Under the pieces are notes generated by a model that saw nothing but the letters and a program-made list of their open reading frames with translations, ran no database searches and had not been told where the DNA came from. A DNA stretch of 45,642 bases from Dissophora ornata (taxonomy: Eukaryota > Mortierellomycota > Mortierellomycetes > Mortierellales > Mortierellaceae). The stretch lies in the NCBI GenBank assembly GCA_025201705.1, contig MU616754.1, forward strand, positions 1-45,642, written 5' to 3'. Both the position numbers and the translations under genes were made by a program. This document shows, piece by piece, positions 11,265 to 20,816 of this stretch (positions within the stretch are counted from its first letter, which is position 1; every line of letters starts with the position of its first letter).

Positions 11265-13119
11265 TTATTCAGATGTCCACACTTTCTTCGGCTCTCCGGA
11301 GCAGTTCGTCCGCCCGCCCATGTCTATGACTAATCCCACCAGTCCTTGTTGTTCTTGCTGTCGCTCCTCCGGAAGCAAACGGTGATGGTGCTCCTCACGC
11401 GCCTGGGATACTTTGAGTAGTGGCAGTAGCGCTTCTTGATTTGGCGTCGCCGTCGGCTTCAATCTTTGCGGTGTCTGCACAGAACCTCCACGCATCAATT
11501 TTGGTGGCGTACCGTGAGCTGCAGAAGCCGTTTTGCACACACTCGCGGTACTGACATCACCTTGCTCTTGTTGCTGATTATCATGGGACTCGGTGATTTG
11601 GTTCTGAGAGTTCAACCAGTTCGTGTCGTTTCCAGAGTTGTCGACAATACCAATTCCATCTCCAACAACTGTAGCACTTGCACTCACATGCATGTTCGAG
11701 CTCGAACCGGCAGTACCCGGGTTTGAATGCATGGACTCCATGGATGCTGTAGACCTCGACCTAGGTACCCCTCCACTCCGTGACTCCCGCGCTGACCGTC
11801 GCTTGGTCTTTTGCCGGGATCTTTTCTTCCGTTGCTCTGCTGGCTGCTGCTGCTGTTCATCTTGGCTTCGCTCCTGTGTCTTCGATTGCGTTTGCTGTTG
11901 CGTATGCGTTTGAGATTGGGTACCTTCAGTCTCGTGGCCAACACTTTCATTATTTTGAAGAGGGCGGTACTGATTGTGAATGCTTAGCAGATTTAAAGGC
12001 GACGTGCTGTGGGCGAGAACTGGCCCCGTGTAGCGGACATCCTTGTTTCGAAAATGTGGCGAGATCATAACAGGACGCGACTGGAAATTGTATTGTGACT
12101 GAAACTGGCACTGGCACTGGTTCTGGTCTTGGCGCTGGTGCTGGCGACCGTGCAGCCGAACATTTGCCAAGAACACGAGATCTTGGTCACTGTGATAGGT
12201 TCTAAGGAGGTGACGCCGCGGATCTTGTACCTGCTCGGCAGCCGAACTTGAGTCAGTAATCCCTGTAGCCGATGAATTGGCTCTGTTTGTACTTTGGTTA
12301 TTACCATGACCACCAACACTGTCGTATTCACAGCTACCAGTCAAAGTTGAAGACGCGCTGGGTTTTTTGTAATACGCGTTTAAGTTCTTCTTCCGGCGTG
12401 GATGGAATCCCAGAGGAGGCAGCGAACCCAAGTCTCTCGTAATAATGGTCTCCATGGTTCCTGTGGTCACAGCCGCCGTCGCAGATGTTGATACTGTCGT
12501 GGCTACAGTCACAGAGGCGCTCATGGCATCGCGCTCTCCCTCAACATCCTCACAAACCTCCACCACATCCAACTTAATATTATCGTCCATCTTTGACTCT
12601 ACAGCGCCGATGCCTGTGGTAGAATCCGCACCCTTGTTCCTACATTCCACCGCACTCGCAAGCCGTCGCATCCATTCCTCCACAGGTCGCATTTCATCTC
12701 TCTGACGATTGCTCTCCTTTTGGATTGTTAACTCATACAGCCGATGTTGTTGCTCTAGGCGTGCTGGGGCAGAGATCGCTGATGATGCGCGACTGATCTG
12801 GATCCGCTGCGGTCTAATTCCCTTCGAAGTTGCGCCAGTACCTGCTCCTACGTCTGTAAATGGTGATGCAGATGTTGTCGGATATGAGGTGCTCGAATAC
12901 GGGGTGTAATATGAATAAGAGGACGACGGGACCGGAGAATGAATACTCGAAGAGTACGAAGAGGAAAAGTCGTTGGAGCTGGCATTGGCTTGGTTGATGG
13001 CTCGAGTGTAGCGATCAGCATGGTCGAACACCCAGTATTGTGCCTCTCGTGCCATGCGAAGGTTATTGCAGAAGTACAACCGGATGAATGGGCCCACTGG
13101 GAACAGGATACCGACCTAG

Positions 13120-13165
<46 letters not shown>

Positions 13166-14050
13166 AAGGATATGATATGAACATGTTTATTCACAACAGG
13201 TGTAATCAGCATGGCTCAATCGAAAGTTGTTTTTTTTTTAAAAACGAGAGGCAGAACTTACCGCGAAATCGAGAGCCATCCACCTGCGCATGGCTTGACA
13301 AAGGGCTTTGTGTTGTGTCTCTCGGATTCTGAGCATCGAAAGCGGACGATATACTTTGAAGTACGATAAAAGAAAGCAAGCCAAAGTCCCCAATCCTGGG
13401 ATCATTCCTTGAGAATAAAAAATACCGCGCAAGTGGTGGTTTTATGATTTTTTTATGTTAGTTTGAACCACTTTCGATACCCTTGTATCCGTCTTTTTTT
13501 TTTTAAGATCCTTACCGATAAAGAAGGCAAGACCCAAATTAAGGAATATATGGATTAGCACGAGGCAGCCTTCTTCGCATGTTCTCCACATCGATCGGAT
13601 CGTTCGCCTTTGCAGGTGTTCTTGTATCTTTCTTTGTCGTGATGGCTGTCCCTGGCGCTGATCCCGTTGTTGCTGCTGCCGCCCATACTGTTGTTCGGAC
13701 CGTCGCAGTGACTGCTGTCGCTGCTCTGTAGCCTCGCTTTGTTGTTGCAATCTATCCAGAAACGAAGCCCATTCTAAAGCATTCTGTAACAGCTCCCCAT
13801 TCACTCGCATATCTTCCTCATTGACATCTATCCCAGTGACTGACATTTCGTAGATTTCTGGACCGGAAAGGAAGGGAGAAGGAGAGTGTTGTTGTTGTTG
13901 TTGTTGGTGGTGGTGGATCTGGTGGTTTTGCTGATTACAAGTATGTCGTGAGCGTGCAGCGCTCGTCGAAGGCAAGTTACGAGTGGATTGTGTTCGGAAG
14001 GTGAAGAATGACTCTGGTTTATCGCCTTGGAACGTTGCGCCGTACGGCAT
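11265..14050 (-). CDS. DUF4112 membrane protein with polyQ N-terminus and long disordered tail
   Basis: Exons 14050-13516, 13407-13262 and 13115-11265 give 843 residues. The domain lies at about residues 150-265, split over all three exons: a hydrophobic helix, then IGMIPGLGTLACFLLSYF, a basic linker, and MALDFAVGILFPVGPFIRL followed by CNNLRMA. This is the repeated G-x-I/L-P-G/V-G pattern of DUF4112, a small membrane domain of unknown function found in bacteria and fungi. In front of it are His and Gln runs; after it come about 570 disordered residues rich in Ser, Gln and Asn, with a basic patch (KKRSRQKTKRRS). The usual DUF4112 protein is far shorter, so most of this chain is lineage-specific. 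The intron at 13261-13116 carries a 44-base T tract (minus strand) directly before its CTAG acceptor. Membrane location is inferred. Confidence 0.8.
13120..13163. repeat. A44/T44 homopolymer at a 3' splice site
   Basis: There are 44 consecutive A on the plus strand. On the coding (minus) strand this is a T44 polypyrimidine tract that abuts the CTAG acceptor of the last intron of the DUF4112 gene. Runs this long mutate in length quickly. Confidence 0.9.
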
Positions 14051-14580
14051 GGTTGTTTTTTTCAGAGCTCTTGATATCTACTTAAATTTTTACGTGGGAA
14101 GGGTGGTGGATTCTTATCGGTGTATGTGGTGTTGAATTTTTTTGTGGATTATAGCAAATTAATGAAAATGGTGTGGGTGAGAGAGAGACAAGAAGGAAAG
14201 AGGGAGAAGAGGAGGAAATGGCTGCTAGATCTCAAGGAGGGGTCTATAAGAGGTATCATTGATGCTTGCACTTTTTCAACATTCAAAAAAAAAAAAGGAA
14301 ATATGATCGCATCCCAACGCCTTTTGTCGAAATATGGAATTTACGAAATAATGCGATGCACCTGATTGTTAAAGCATCGCCATTTTGTGCCTGAAAATAG
14401 AGTCAAGCAACATAAAACGCACACTTATTTTCGTCACAAAGACTGCGTGTCCGTCGTTATTTTTTTTTTTTCTTTTTGCACGCGCGTCAAATATAATTTC
14501 TTCCGGCTTACTCTCAATGGTCACCCATATTGGTAGATTCTAAAAGTTTATTCTATGGTTGCTTATAAGCGAAAGCGACT
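14051..14580. other. Intergenic: DUF4112 promoter and 3' side of the DUF455 gene
   Basis: AT-rich with several A or T runs. No coding frame with an ATG and sensible composition was found, and there is no clear TATA box. Confidence 0.5.
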
Positions 14581-16321
14581 CTAAACTACTACCGATACCG
14601 GCTCTACAACAACGCTGGTATCCTTTTCCGATCGACCAGTCGCCGTGGGCTGAACAGCCTGATCGGAAGGTGCATCAGCGGGCGCTAACTCGTCCCCACC
14701 CTCTACTGCTTTCTCCTTCTTGCTCTGCAGCCGCCGTCCTGCACCTGGCTTGAACCCTGTCCTCTCCCTGACCACGACCAATGGCTCATACCACCCTCTC
14801 GTCAATCCACCCTTCTCTCGGTCCGCAGTGTTGAATGGCGGCTTCAAAGATCCCTTGAAATATTGCACCACCACTTCCTGGAACCGTTTCCGTCGCTGCG
14901 CCTCTACAGGGTCCACAATTTCTTCCCCCAGACTACCATCCTCCTTTTGTGCATACGCCGGTGTTACCTGCCGAAACTCATACGAGTTATTATCTGCATC
15001 ATCATCTTCATCATGATCGACTGATTTCTTCTTGTTACCAGCACCAAAAGCCTTGTTGTCATTATCACTGTCGTCCTCAGTAACCCCTACACCCTCGTGT
15101 TTTTTCAGCAGATAACAGAACCAGCGATGTCCGATCTGCACATGCGTGACTTCGTCCTCGTGGACCTTTTGCAACATCTTTGCAGAGTCAACATCACCAC
15201 TGCGATCAAACCGCGCAATGGTGGCGGGGTTCACATCCAACCCTCGTGACTCGATCGTCATATGTACAACCGCCATCCGTGCTAGAGCTGACCGTGCTGT
15301 ATCCGTACAAGAGTCCCAGATCGAGGCGTGCACAGGCAAATCTCCATAGTGAGCACCCTGTGATTCTAGCCGCTCGTTGAGCCATTTGAAGTGCTAGACA
15401 GAGACAGGTTTGATTTGGTTGGTGGGTTGGTCGGCTGAGGAGTGTATGCGAATAAAAAAGAAGACCACCGCTTCATTTCCAGATGTTCTTTCTGGGACCT
15501 TACCTTGGACTCGTCGCAAGCCATCTGCATAAAGTCATCAAAGAAACGGTTCGGCATTACAAACTCCCTGTTTTGCTCGTTCTCGATTTGGTTCTTGAGA
15601 GCGGTGCCTGCAGTCGCCTGCGTGTAGTATCCAAACCGGGTCATGTTGTCCAATGCGGTATCGATCGCCCACTGTTCCACATTTGCCAGGGCTAAAGACA
15701 ATATTTTTCCACGTCCGAAAAAAAAGGGTGATCAGTTACGATTCGCTCTACCGGTTACCATGGTGTTCCGCTGAGAAAACACGCAAGGCACAAGCATAGC
15801 TTGGTATATCTAGTCCGGTGATTTACCATGCAAGATTGCGATTCTGCTTGCTATTAAAAACACGGGAAACGAAAAGGCAATCAGATCCAGTCAGCAGGCG
15901 TACATCTTCAATTCAGGTTACAAAGAAGAAGTTTGCGTTTACGGGCATGGGGGAACGTACAAAGAGATCCGGCTTTGCCGACCTTGACTCCGAATCCTGG
16001 TCGGACAAATTCCAGGTTGTCTGGTCGCAACGGCTTGTCTGGCGGGAAGGCGCGACCAATCTCCATCGATGGTTTCGAGCCACTGGAGGAACCACTGGGG
16101 CTGTCGTTAGCATCGTCGCCGCCGTCGCTGTTATTATTACTGCTGATACTTTCATCGCGGGTGTGGATAGTCTCTCGCCACTGCCGACCCAGCAAAAGTG
16201 TCAAGTCTGCCTTTTCAATGGGGTCGATCGTGTGCATGATGTGTACACATCTCTCCAACAAGGAATTGCATCCCTCCGGGAATCGAACTTCCTGCTGCGT
16301 CTGTTGCTGCTGCTCCGCCAT
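14581..16321 (-). CDS. DUF455 ferritin-like protein
   Basis: Four exons (16321-15961, 15850-15827, 15691-15504, 15393-14581) give 461 residues of the DUF455 family, a ferritin-like four-helix fold of unknown function that is related to di-iron enzymes. Family landmarks appear in order: CVHIMHTIDPIEKADLT, then PDKPLRPDN and VGKAGSL, RIAILHALANVEQWAID across two junctions, MPNRFFDDFMQMACDESKHF, LNERLESQGAHYGDLPVH, ESRGLDVNP and HEDEVTHVQIGHRWF. The Glu/His residues in the last two helices are the likely metal ligands. Exon 2 is a 24-base microexon that restores the conserved helix exactly. The C-terminal 120 residues have an acidic insert (DHDEDDDAD) and a disordered tail not needed by the fold. 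The start is the ATG at 16321 (MAEQQQQTQQE); the frame open further upstream has only a TTG. Confidence 0.9.
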
Positions 16322-16565
16322 GATCTGTCCTTTCAACACCGGTGCAAGAAATCGTCTGAAATTGCGAATGGGAAACAAAGAAATTTATTTTATGGCACCA
16401 AAAAATAAGACGACGTGACGCACAGGCGGAAACCCAACAAAAGGCGTAGTTGTTAAAAAAAAAAAGACCTTGAATGTTGATGGATTGGCGGTTTTGGGTG
16501 TTGCTGAATTTTTTTTTTCTTTTCCTTGCTGTTTGGTTATCTTTTCTGATGTTCTGGTTTTTTTT

Positions 16566-17727
16566 TTACATTTCCTCCATGACGCGCAAGGTCTCGTCCA
16601 GCTCAGACTTAGAGTTGTTGAGCTTCTCGGTCATTTCCTCGAGCTTAGTCTCGTTTGTCTCCTTTTCCTTCTCGAGCGTCCTGACCCTGCGCTCAAGATC
16701 CTCTGCCTTCAACTCGAGCTCCCGGAGGCTGGTAGAATAAGATGGACAAGTGCACAGAGTAGTTAGCACATATGCCAGATCTTTCAAATTATAGCTGTCT
16801 TTTGACGAAGAGAGACTCCTCGTGCCAATGCTGGGGCATCCCAAAAAAAACATAAAACAGGAGAGCCAATAAATATTTGCTCTCCTCCTCTTCTCGATGG
16901 TCTGACTTTTTTTTTTCTTCTGTCTCTTTCTATCCAGCTTTCATCCATGTCCGAAATAAAAAGAGCAACAGCTAAAAAAAAACGGCGAGGGGGGACCCCA
17001 ACAGGTGCGGGTACGTGGACACGTCCTATCTCATCCCAATGGCAATCAAAACTGCTATTACTTGCCTGGACTTAGCGTCGTTGCCGCCAGTCTCAGCTGT
17101 CTCGAGCTGGGACTCGAGGTTGGTAATGCGGTTGTTGAGCGAGATGGCCTCCTGATCCTTGGCAGCGGCTTCGGCCTTGACAGCAGCGAGCTCACGCTCG
17201 GCAGTCTCAGCGCGCGTCTGGGCAGCGTCAGCCTCAGCACGGATGTTCTCGAGTTTCTATTGTCATTTTAGTTCAAGAGGGAGAGGGAGAGGGAGAGGGA
17301 GAGGGAGAGAAAAGCAATACGAGGATGTTAGACTCGGAAACGGTGGTGATAATTAAGGGCAAAAGAGATAAGACCATGGCGGCGGGGATAAGAGTCATGC
17401 AGGCAATGCAGGCGATGCATGTGTTGGGCGTTTCGCTTGCGCGTGTAAAGGGAGCCCAAGAAAAAGCACGTCTCTCGGGCACTATGCCAGGGCTAGAATC
17501 CTCGGTGATGGCATGGCTGCCGCAGCCAAACAACACTCCGTGCTGCGCTATTGCCAAACGCTCGTCAACGGGCTGTCTCTTTGGTTTGTTGCGACACTGA
17601 TGAGGGTGTTCCTGAAAAACAAAATAAGCGTTTGGTCGGAGTGGCAGCGTTGCGCCGACCTTGGCTGCTGAAGTTGAGATGATGAAGAACATCAAGAGCG
17701 GGGCCCTACCTTCTTGAAGGCGTCCAT
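16566..17727 (-). CDS. TPM: Tropomyosin, short form (123 aa)
   Basis: This is an actin-filament-stabilising coiled coil. Exons 17727-17710 (only MDAFKK), 17256-17066 and 16728-16566 join in phase to 123 residues ending RVMEEM. It is continuous heptad repeat: hydrophobic residues fall in 3-4 spacing from ITNLESQL through the last junction into LERRV. The N-terminus resembles fungal tropomyosins (MDxxxxKL...AEAD), and the C-terminal third (LERRV, LEEMTEK, ELDE) resembles S. pombe Cdc8. Fungal tropomyosins are usually 161 aa, or 199 in yeast Tpm1; this model lacks one 38-residue unit from the middle. I found no exon for it in the 337-base second intron. That intron has a GC donor (CCAG then GCAAGT), which is the only choice that keeps frame. 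Intron 1 holds a GAGAGG repeat (17278-17309, plus strand). Confidence 0.85.
17278..17309. repeat. GAGAGG microsatellite in tropomyosin intron 1
   Basis: About five copies of a GAGGGA/GAGAGG hexamer lie in the first intron, about 20 bases upstream (in transcript sense) of the exon 2 acceptor. On the coding strand this is a pyrimidine tract. Confidence 0.8.
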
Positions 17728-18528
17728 TGTGATTTTACTTGCGTGGGAAGGGGATGAGAGAGTGATGAGGGTGATGAAGGATGATGAGCAAGAACAAAAA
17801 AGAACATGTTGCAAAGGAGTGACCTTTTGGTATTTATTCACGCTCCCAGCGTGACCTTCCTAAACTGAATACAGCCTCGAAAGCACTGCAACGCTTAGCC
17901 AATGGACCAATAGTGCGCGTTTGATCTTGTGGAGGTCTGTGAATCGCTGTGACACGCGAATCAAAAACGCGTATGCGGTTCATCCACTGAGAAGGACTTT
18001 TGTGTTGCAAACGCGTTTTTTCGGCGCTTCAGCACCGTGGCACCCGTGTGTCAGTAAGAATGCGGCACGCTTCGATCCCCGAAAACAGGATGCAAAACGC
18101 GCGCGCGTACCCAGCTCAACTCCTCGTAGATTATCCCTCAGGTTCCTGTGGTCGCCGCTCCATTGACATCGCTACATATTTTTCCCACGCGGCAACCCTG
18201 GTTCAGCCTGAATGCATGTGCGAATTTTCATGCACACTTGTGACAATTTGACCCTGCACGTTGATCCAGGTATTGGCTCAAACCATTGATCAGGCTTTTG
18301 AAGATACTGCTTATTGTTTTATTCACAAAAGTAAAGAGCCCTTGGCTTTCACTTTTTTTTTTGATGTTGTTGTTCAAAGAGTGGTGGTATATACAGCTAC
18401 ACATGTGGACATATTTTTTTGGGCCGGGGTGGTTGAATGGTTCGAATAACAGGAATAGAGATATCATTTACAAAACGAATAGGTTTCTTAGTGAACCAAG
18501 AAAAGAAAATCGCTCAAGGATGCCTTGC
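17728..18528. other. Intergenic: tropomyosin promoter and 3' side of the C2/CBM gene
   Basis: No gene was seen. A 15-base perfect inverted repeat CACGCTCCCAGCGTG (17839-17853) lies about 115 bases before the tropomyosin start. It sits beside an AT-rich box (AATAAATA on the minus strand), where a dimeric regulator could bind; that is inference. Confidence 0.45.
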
Positions 18529-19657
18529 TTAATCGGCGCGCCAGAGAGAGTGAGCCTGAGTGGGCTCCCAAGTAGGGTTGGACTGATGGGCCTGGAGGCA
18601 GATGTACTCGCGGCCATGGTACCTGACCTTGTCGCCAGCAGAGTAGTTTCCAACAGGGTCCCACTCGCAACCATGACCATGCTTGTTGTGGTGTTCTCCA
18701 TGGTGTTCTCCATGGCGCTCCTCACGGCGCTCCTCACGATGTTCCTCACGGTCCTGTGTGGAGCGGAACTCTTGCTGCTCACGCTCCAACTTGGAACGCT
18801 CCTCGGCTTGGGTCCTCTGGAATGAGGACCTCTCCTCCTCCAACTTCTTCTTCTCACTCTCGAGCTGGTCATGCTCTACCTCAGCTTCATAGGCGGCCTC
18901 CTTGCGGGCGGCTTCCTTCTTCTTCTCATCGCCGATCACCTTGTTTGCAAGAAGACCCGCACCTAGGGCAAAGAGACCTCCAACGACTGCCATACCCGCA
19001 TCGGCTGCGATCTCCTTGTTCTTGATCGACTTCATGCGCTTCTGGTGAGCCTCAACGATGTGAGACTCGCCCTTGACGGGGGAGCCTGCGGCCTGGTAAC
19101 CAGCATTCTGTCCAGGAACGTTTTGGACCGTCAACGTCAGATTGAGCTCACCGTTGTGCTTGCCGTCAGTAGTGTAGACGTCAAAGACACCGTTCAAAGT
19201 TCCACCGGGGGCATGGACGACCTGGTTGATAGGGATAGCTGCAAAGGCGATGCAGGCATCTGCGGTAGTCTCCTCGTCCATGATCTCGACGTAGAGTTCG
19301 GGCTCACCATTGAGAGGGACGCTGAAGGACTGGTTCCAAACGGGAGTCTTGCCAGCGTTCTTGTGGACGAAGGTCTTTTGGAACGACTTGACGTTTGTGA
19401 TGTCGACAGTGAAGCGGAGGTAAGGATCCTGCTTGCCAATCAACTAATAGGATGCGATATTAAAGACAATAGAATGTGGTTAATTTTTTTGCAGGTAAGC
19501 ACAGACTGAAGGTCAAGTTTTCGAATGAATAGTGTTGACGCGTGTGAACATTCGCTTTCTGGTACTCAAGTTGTGAGATACGTACCTCGACGTTCTTCAA
19601 GTTGGAGGCACCGTGAGCGACGATGGAGAGGGAAGCACCCTGTTGAGATTGCATCAT
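18529..19657 (-). CDS. C2 domain / coiled-coil / carbohydrate-binding module (CBM5/12-like) protein
   Basis: Exons 19657-19586 and 19443-18529 give 328 residues. Residues about 7-130 form a C2 domain (SLSIVAHGASNLKNVE, then GKQDPYLRF, WNQSFSVPL, ELYVEIMDEE), a fold that binds membranes or lipids. A small-residue hydrophobic stretch follows (AGMAVVGGLFALGAGLLA, about 170-188). Next come a Lys/Glu/Gln-rich coiled coil, a His-rich linker (HGEHHGEHHNKHGHG), and a C-terminal chitin/cellulose-binding module of the CBM5/12 type (WDPVGNYSAGDKVRYHG, then WEPTQAHSLW). The tryptophans that line the sugar-binding face are present. There is no signal peptide, so a sugar-binding module on an apparently cytosolic protein is odd; the hydrophobic stretch may cross a membrane. 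C-ending codons and a TATA box suggest strong expression. A role linking membrane to cell-wall chitin is a guess. Confidence 0.85.
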
Positions 19658-19801
19658 TTTGAAGATATAAGTTGATGTTGTGGTTGGGTTTGGGAGTAGG
19701 GGTGGAAAGTGCAAATGAAGTTGGTGATAAGGTGGTTGTGGTTGGAAGAGAAGTGCGCGTGTGAAAAAAAAAGGAGGATGGGAGGTCGGGTTGCTCGAGG
19801 G

Positions 19802-19809
19802 TTTTTATA
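19802..19809 (-). promoter_or_regulatory. TATA box of the C2/CBM gene
   Basis: TATAAAAA on the minus strand, about 145-150 bases before the ATG at 19657, followed by a long CT-rich leader. Confidence 0.55.
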
Positions 19810-20816
19810 CGAGAAGTTATAAAAAAGGGTGAGTGGACCAATGCTTGAGGACCAATGGAGAACGATCAACAACGGCTGTGGTAGAAGGGGGGTTCTGCTT
19901 CCGTTTGTAGGTAGTTTGTTGTTGGGGTGGGGATGGCTCGTCAGAGACAAGAGGGGGAGGGGAAAACGAACGAGCGGTAGGAAATAGAATGGATCGTGAT
20001 CATGCTTCCCCGCAAGAGGAGGACAGGAAGAGACGCGATCCATGATGCATTGCTGCTTGGGTGCATTGTTTGATACAAAACGCAATATGACGAGGATGAT
20101 GCGCATTGCTTGGTCCAATGAAGGAACAGGCGAATCACACGTACACGCTTCCCGGTCCGCCTTTCCATTCCTCCTTCTGACTTCATCAGAGGACGCCATA
20201 CAGTACGCTGGTCGCCGAGATATGCATCTGTCGATATTAGCAAAGCAAGGGGCAGTTACCCGTCACGGCAGGGGGAAAATAAATGTTGCGCGCAAATCCC
20301 ACTATCCAACCCGGGTTTGGAGCTAACGTATGGAGCGCTGGGTGTACGTGCATTTGAAGATGAGAAACCAATTTAAACCCTCGCGGTAAAAATAACCCCT
20401 GTGCCAAGATGTTCAGCTCAAGCTGTGTCCAGTCGATGAGGGACCCGTGTCGAGATTCACGTACATGCACACTGCGGTACTCTACACCAAAAGGGCTGTT
20501 TTCAACTCCCTGGAGTTTTGGTGCTCGAAACGAAGAAAGGGAAAAAAAGGACAGCTCCCCCCAGAGCGAAAAGAACAGCCGTGGATGATGTGGGAACAGT
20601 GTGGAGATGAATCTATTTTTATCAAACAGTCGCAATTATGCATTGTAAGCATCGATCTGCCATTGTTTGGTTCCACAGACACGTAGCAGCATGAGGAACA
20701 CGATCGAGTTGCATTCAAAAGCTGATTCCGGATCATCTTCGATCAAACCAAGACGCGTCTTAATATAGCCACAGTCAGTAATGAGCATGTTATTTGTTTT
20801 TTGCATCCTCCAGTCT
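19810..20816. other. Intergenic: upstream of the C2/CBM gene, 3' side of TYR1
   Basis: About 1 kb without a convincing coding frame on either strand. The frames present have no splice partners and unbalanced composition. No repeats stand out. Confidence 0.5.

Noticed and set aside
16732..17064. Purine-rich stretch in tropomyosin intron 2 (KETEEKKKSDHREEEE in one frame) as the missing exon
   Set aside because: It spans only about 18 charged residues with no heptad core, no usable donor after it, and a phase that does not fit the flanking exons.
18420..18450. GGTTCGAAT-like sequence resembling a tRNA B box
   Set aside because: There is no A box at the right distance, no acceptor stem and no cloverleaf.
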